From: Bacteroidales bacterium
GTDB lineage: Bacteria; Bacteroidota; Bacteroidia; Bacteroidales; UBA932
Assembly (NCBI GenBank): GCA_018433265.1
Contig: JAHDRO010000248.1
Location: 1 to 8,563, forward strand
Length of the DNA: 8,563 nt
Reading direction: 5' to 3'
The notes under the pieces are model-generated. The model did no database searches. It was not told where the DNA came from and saw nothing but the letters and a program-made list of their open reading frames with translations. Position numbers and translations under genes: made by a program. Of this stretch, positions 6,706 through 8,563 are shown in pieces; the first letter of the stretch is position 1; every line of letters starts with the position of its first letter.

Positions 6706-8007
6706 TTATTGTTGTTTTATTATCAATGCATTTGCCACAACTTCAGAAATGGTCATAATTTTGACTCCGAGCTTGTATGTGTGATTAATTTGCATAAGTT
6801 GATCTACACAGTTGTGGCAGGGTGTTATCACTACTTTCGCTCCTGTATTGGCTATTTGATCCGCTTTTATCTTACCGATTTTTAATCTTCTTTCATTATA
6901 CTCACTCATGGCAAGCGCTCCACCGCCACCTCCACAACAAAAGTTATCTTTGCCACATGGAGTCATTTCTACCAAATTGTCTACCGCACTGTTTACCACA
7001 AATCTTATCTCCTCCATTAAACCTCCATTGCGAACAAGATTGCATGGGTCGTGAATTGTAAATACTTCCTTGTTAAGACTTTTATCCAACTTGATTTTTT
7101 CACCCCTAATATATTCAGCAATAAGTTCTACCACAGTAATCGTGTCAAAATCATATTCTTTCTTGAGATAATTAGGACCTTCCCATCTGTTTGCCCTTGA
7201 TCCGTGACCACACTCACCCAAAACCAACCTTTTGCCGTGTAATCTGTGTATCTCGTCATAAAGGTGGCGTGCAATAATTGCAGCTTCTTCGTTATTGCCG
7301 CTGAAATAGCCGTAATTTGTCACATCATAATACTTGGATGATAGAGTCCATTCTGAATTGGCAGCATAAAAAATCTTTGCCATAGCTGAAATAGAGAGAG
7401 GGAAAAATTTAGGTTCCCTAGGATTGAGAGTATAGAAAATTTCTTTATTCTCTTCATCAATAGGAATTCTTGCATTTTCATCTTGCATCTCGTCTTTAAG
7501 ATCCTCTTCCAGCCACTTGAGAGTACCTACAAATTCGTCTGTGGGAATTGCCATATTGTTACCGGTATTTACAGCGGCATCTACAGTAGATTGAAGAGTT
7601 AACGGAACAAGCCCCATGGTGGCAAGCATCTCTCTGCCTTTATGAACCAAAAACGGTATATCTACTCCTATTGAACAATGCTTTACACATCTTCCACACA
7701 TCGTACATCCTCCATAAAGCACATCTATCATCTCTTCTGCCATATTCTCATCAAGCTCTTTTGCGTTTACAAGAGCCGGAGCCAACTTGCCTTCAAAAGT
7801 GCAATATCTTCTGTAAATAGAACTTACCAGATTTACTTTGACCGACGGCATGAATTTTGGCTCTTTCAATGCCAAATAATACATACAGCTCTCTGCGCAC
7901 AAACCACAACGCACACAAGAATTAAGATGCGTTACCAACTTACTGTCGGACTCTGCCCGAAGAATGTCTATAGCCTTATCCTTCTTAGTTTTATCTAATG
8001 TTACCAT
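6706..8007 (-). CDS. HdrD-like iron-sulfur protein (two 4Fe-4S motifs plus CCG domains)
   Basis: The likely role is the cytoplasmic electron-transfer subunit of a quinone-linked complex, with the upstream cytochrome b-like protein as membrane partner. From ATG at 8007 it has 433 residues. Two ferredoxin motifs of form CxxCxxCxxxC lie at 31-41 and 101-111. The C-terminal CCG domain has DPCNLVRNGG (C322), C351, the C357/C358 pair followed by five glycines, and TPCHNC (C397, C400). The first CCG domain is reduced to GECGHGSR (C266). An in-frame TTG at 8019 would add four residues, but the ATG at 8007 is preferred because GGAGGGG sits just before it. Its ATGGTAA start overlaps the upstream stop codon. 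Archaeal HdrD reduces CoM-S-S-CoB; Bacteroidota lack that substrate, so the acceptor here is unknown. GlpC- and LutA-like proteins are relatives. Confidence 0.88.
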   Translation of the reverse strand: MVTLDKTKKDKAIDILRAESDSKLVTHLNSCVRCGLCAESCMYYLALKEPKFMPSVKVNLVSSIYRRYCTFEGKLAPALVNAKELDENMAEEMIDVLYGGCTMCGRCVKHCSIGVDIPFLVHKGREMLATMGLVPLTLQSTVDAAVNTGNNMAIPTDEFVGTLKWLEEDLKDEMQDENARIPIDEENKEIFYTLNPREPKFFPLSISAMAKIFYAANSEWTLSSKYYDVTNYGYFSGNNEEAAIIARHLYDEIHRLHGKRLVLGECGHGSRANRWEGPNYLKKEYDFDTITVVELIAEYIRGEKIKLDKSLNKEVFTIHDPCNLVRNGGLMEEIRFVVNSAVDNLVEMTPCGKDNFCCGGGGGALAMSEYNERRLKIGKIKADQIANTGAKVVITPCHNCVDQLMQINHTYKLGVKIMTISEVVANALIIKQQ

Positions 8008-8563
8008 GTTCCCCTCCAACCGTAAAAATATCCAAGGTGATACCTTGCAAAAAAGAAATAAAGAAGATGTCTGGTCTTACCAAACGGAAGCCATAGAAAA
8101 AATAGTGTCATAACTATATAGTAAGCATGAGCCGAGTCTGGAGAAACAAGACAAATTGCAGTAAAAAGCTGGGCTGAAGTTGTCAGAAGGTTTGATATAT
8201 AATCATCCGGACCAGATATTATCTTTAGCTTCTTGCTAAAGACTCTCTTAAAAAGTACAGAAAAACCTGAAATAATGGCAGGAATCAAAATAACTGCCAC
8301 AATTTGCCGTACAATTTGCGGAATTGTGATATCGACAAAAGAAAATACTACCTGACAGACAAATATAAAAAGAGTAAGAAACGTTCCAATATGAAATAAA
8401 ACACCTGCAATATATGTTGGAAGATGAAGATAGGCAGACTCCTTGTTTTGAGGTAACATGGCTCCTGTAAACGAATACATTATTGCTCTTGAAGTATTAC
8501 CTCTTTTTTGAGACAGGTCTTTAGGATTACCAAGTCTGACAAGATAAATAAAAAAAAAAAAAA
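8001..8563 (-). CDS. NarI/DsrM-like cytochrome b membrane subunit, 5' end outside the window
   Basis: The frame is open to the right edge, giving 186 visible residues; an internal ATG at 8480 is not the likely start, because coding continues upstream in frame (IYLVRLGNPKDLSQKRGN and on). About four membrane segments follow the Met at 8480, near residues 21-48, 57-77, 97-113 and 118-133, with part of another at the edge. Histidines H19 and H30 flank or sit in the first segment, and H118 and H138 flank the last. This spacing resembles the two His pairs that bind hemes b in nitrate reductase NarI. The tail (FGKTRHLLYFFFARYHLGYF) is typical of the NarI/DsrM/HdrE-like family. Such subunits pass electrons between quinones and a cytosolic Fe-S partner, here the overlapping HdrD-like gene. 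Heme binding is inferred, not shown. Confidence 0.75.
   Translation of the reverse strand, partial: FFFFIYLVRLGNPKDLSQKRGNTSRAIMYSFTGAMLPQNKESAYLHLPTYIAGVLFHIGTFLTLFIFVCQVVFSFVDITIPQIVRQIVAVILIPAIISGFSVLFKRVFSKKLKIISGPDDYISNLLTTSAQLFTAICLVSPDSAHAYYIVMTLFFLWLPFGKTRHLLYFFFARYHLGYFYGWRGTW
8011..8017 (-). promoter_or_regulatory. Strong Shine-Dalgarno for the HdrD-like gene
   Basis: The minus strand reads GGAGGGG three bases before ATG 8007-8005, and this fixes the start against the in-frame TTG at 8019. It lies inside the last codons of the membrane subunit gene. The other complete minus-strand genes here (starting at 2863, 3233, 4382, 5320 and 6695) have no comparable site, as is usual in Bacteroidota. 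Confidence 0.7.
8550..8563. repeat. Homopolymer run of 14 A at the window edge
   Basis: Positions 8550-8563 are all A. On the minus strand they read as Phe codons in frame with the membrane protein, which would suit a membrane helix. Such a run at the very end of the sequence could also mark an assembly break or an error, so the frame beyond it is uncertain. Confidence 0.8.

Noticed and set aside
7678..7998. 106-codon plus-strand open frame across the HdrD-like gene
   Set aside because: It lies opposite the ferredoxin cysteine motifs, which explain the sequence fully.

Overview
The window looks like a piece of a Bacteroidota chromosome, probably Bacteroidales. It is AT-rich with short intergenic gaps, and nearly all starts lack a Shine-Dalgarno. 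It has a TAnnTTTG-type -7 promoter element, an outer-membrane usher-like protein ending in a SPOR domain, and a NarI-like/HdrD-like membrane redox pair. The order is an inference from gene content, because no rRNA or other marker is present.

Layout. (1) Positions 1-1515, plus strand, hold the 3' part of an outer-membrane protein gene: beta-barrel strands, an SdrB-like 'DxNxNGxxDxGE' segment, a carboxypeptidase-regulatory-like beta-sandwich and a C-terminal SPOR domain. Its frame is open from the left edge but is broken by one in-frame TGA at 133-135. (2) Positions 5320-1505, minus strand, form a tight four-gene run: UDP-glucuronate decarboxylase (UXS type), a soluble receiver-histidine kinase, a stand-alone Hpt protein, and an NtrC-family sigma-54 activator. 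Gaps are 2, 9 and 16 nt, so one transcript is likely. A candidate promoter lies at about 5359-5385. The NtrC gene overlaps the tail of the outer-membrane gene by 11 nt on the opposite strand. (3) Positions 8563-5529, minus strand, form a second operon: a NarI/DsrM-like cytochrome b membrane subunit cut by the right edge, an HdrD-like protein with two 4Fe-4S motifs and CCG domains, and a class V aminotransferase of the cysteine desulfurase family. It ends in a clear intrinsic terminator at 5462-5499.

How the genes may work together. The three signalling genes carry the parts of a phosphorelay (receiver, kinase His, Hpt His, receiver Asp on a sigma-54 activator). Their coupling to a nucleotide-sugar enzyme that makes UDP-xylose suggests control of a surface polysaccharide or envelope trait; this is inference. 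In the second operon the membrane subunit and the HdrD-like protein probably form a quinone-linked electron-transfer complex. The desulfurase could supply sulfur for Fe-S clusters, or may simply be co-transcribed.

There is no gene-free stretch above 300 bases; the largest gap is 5321-5528. I see no RNA genes, CRISPR array, insertion sequence or phage genes.
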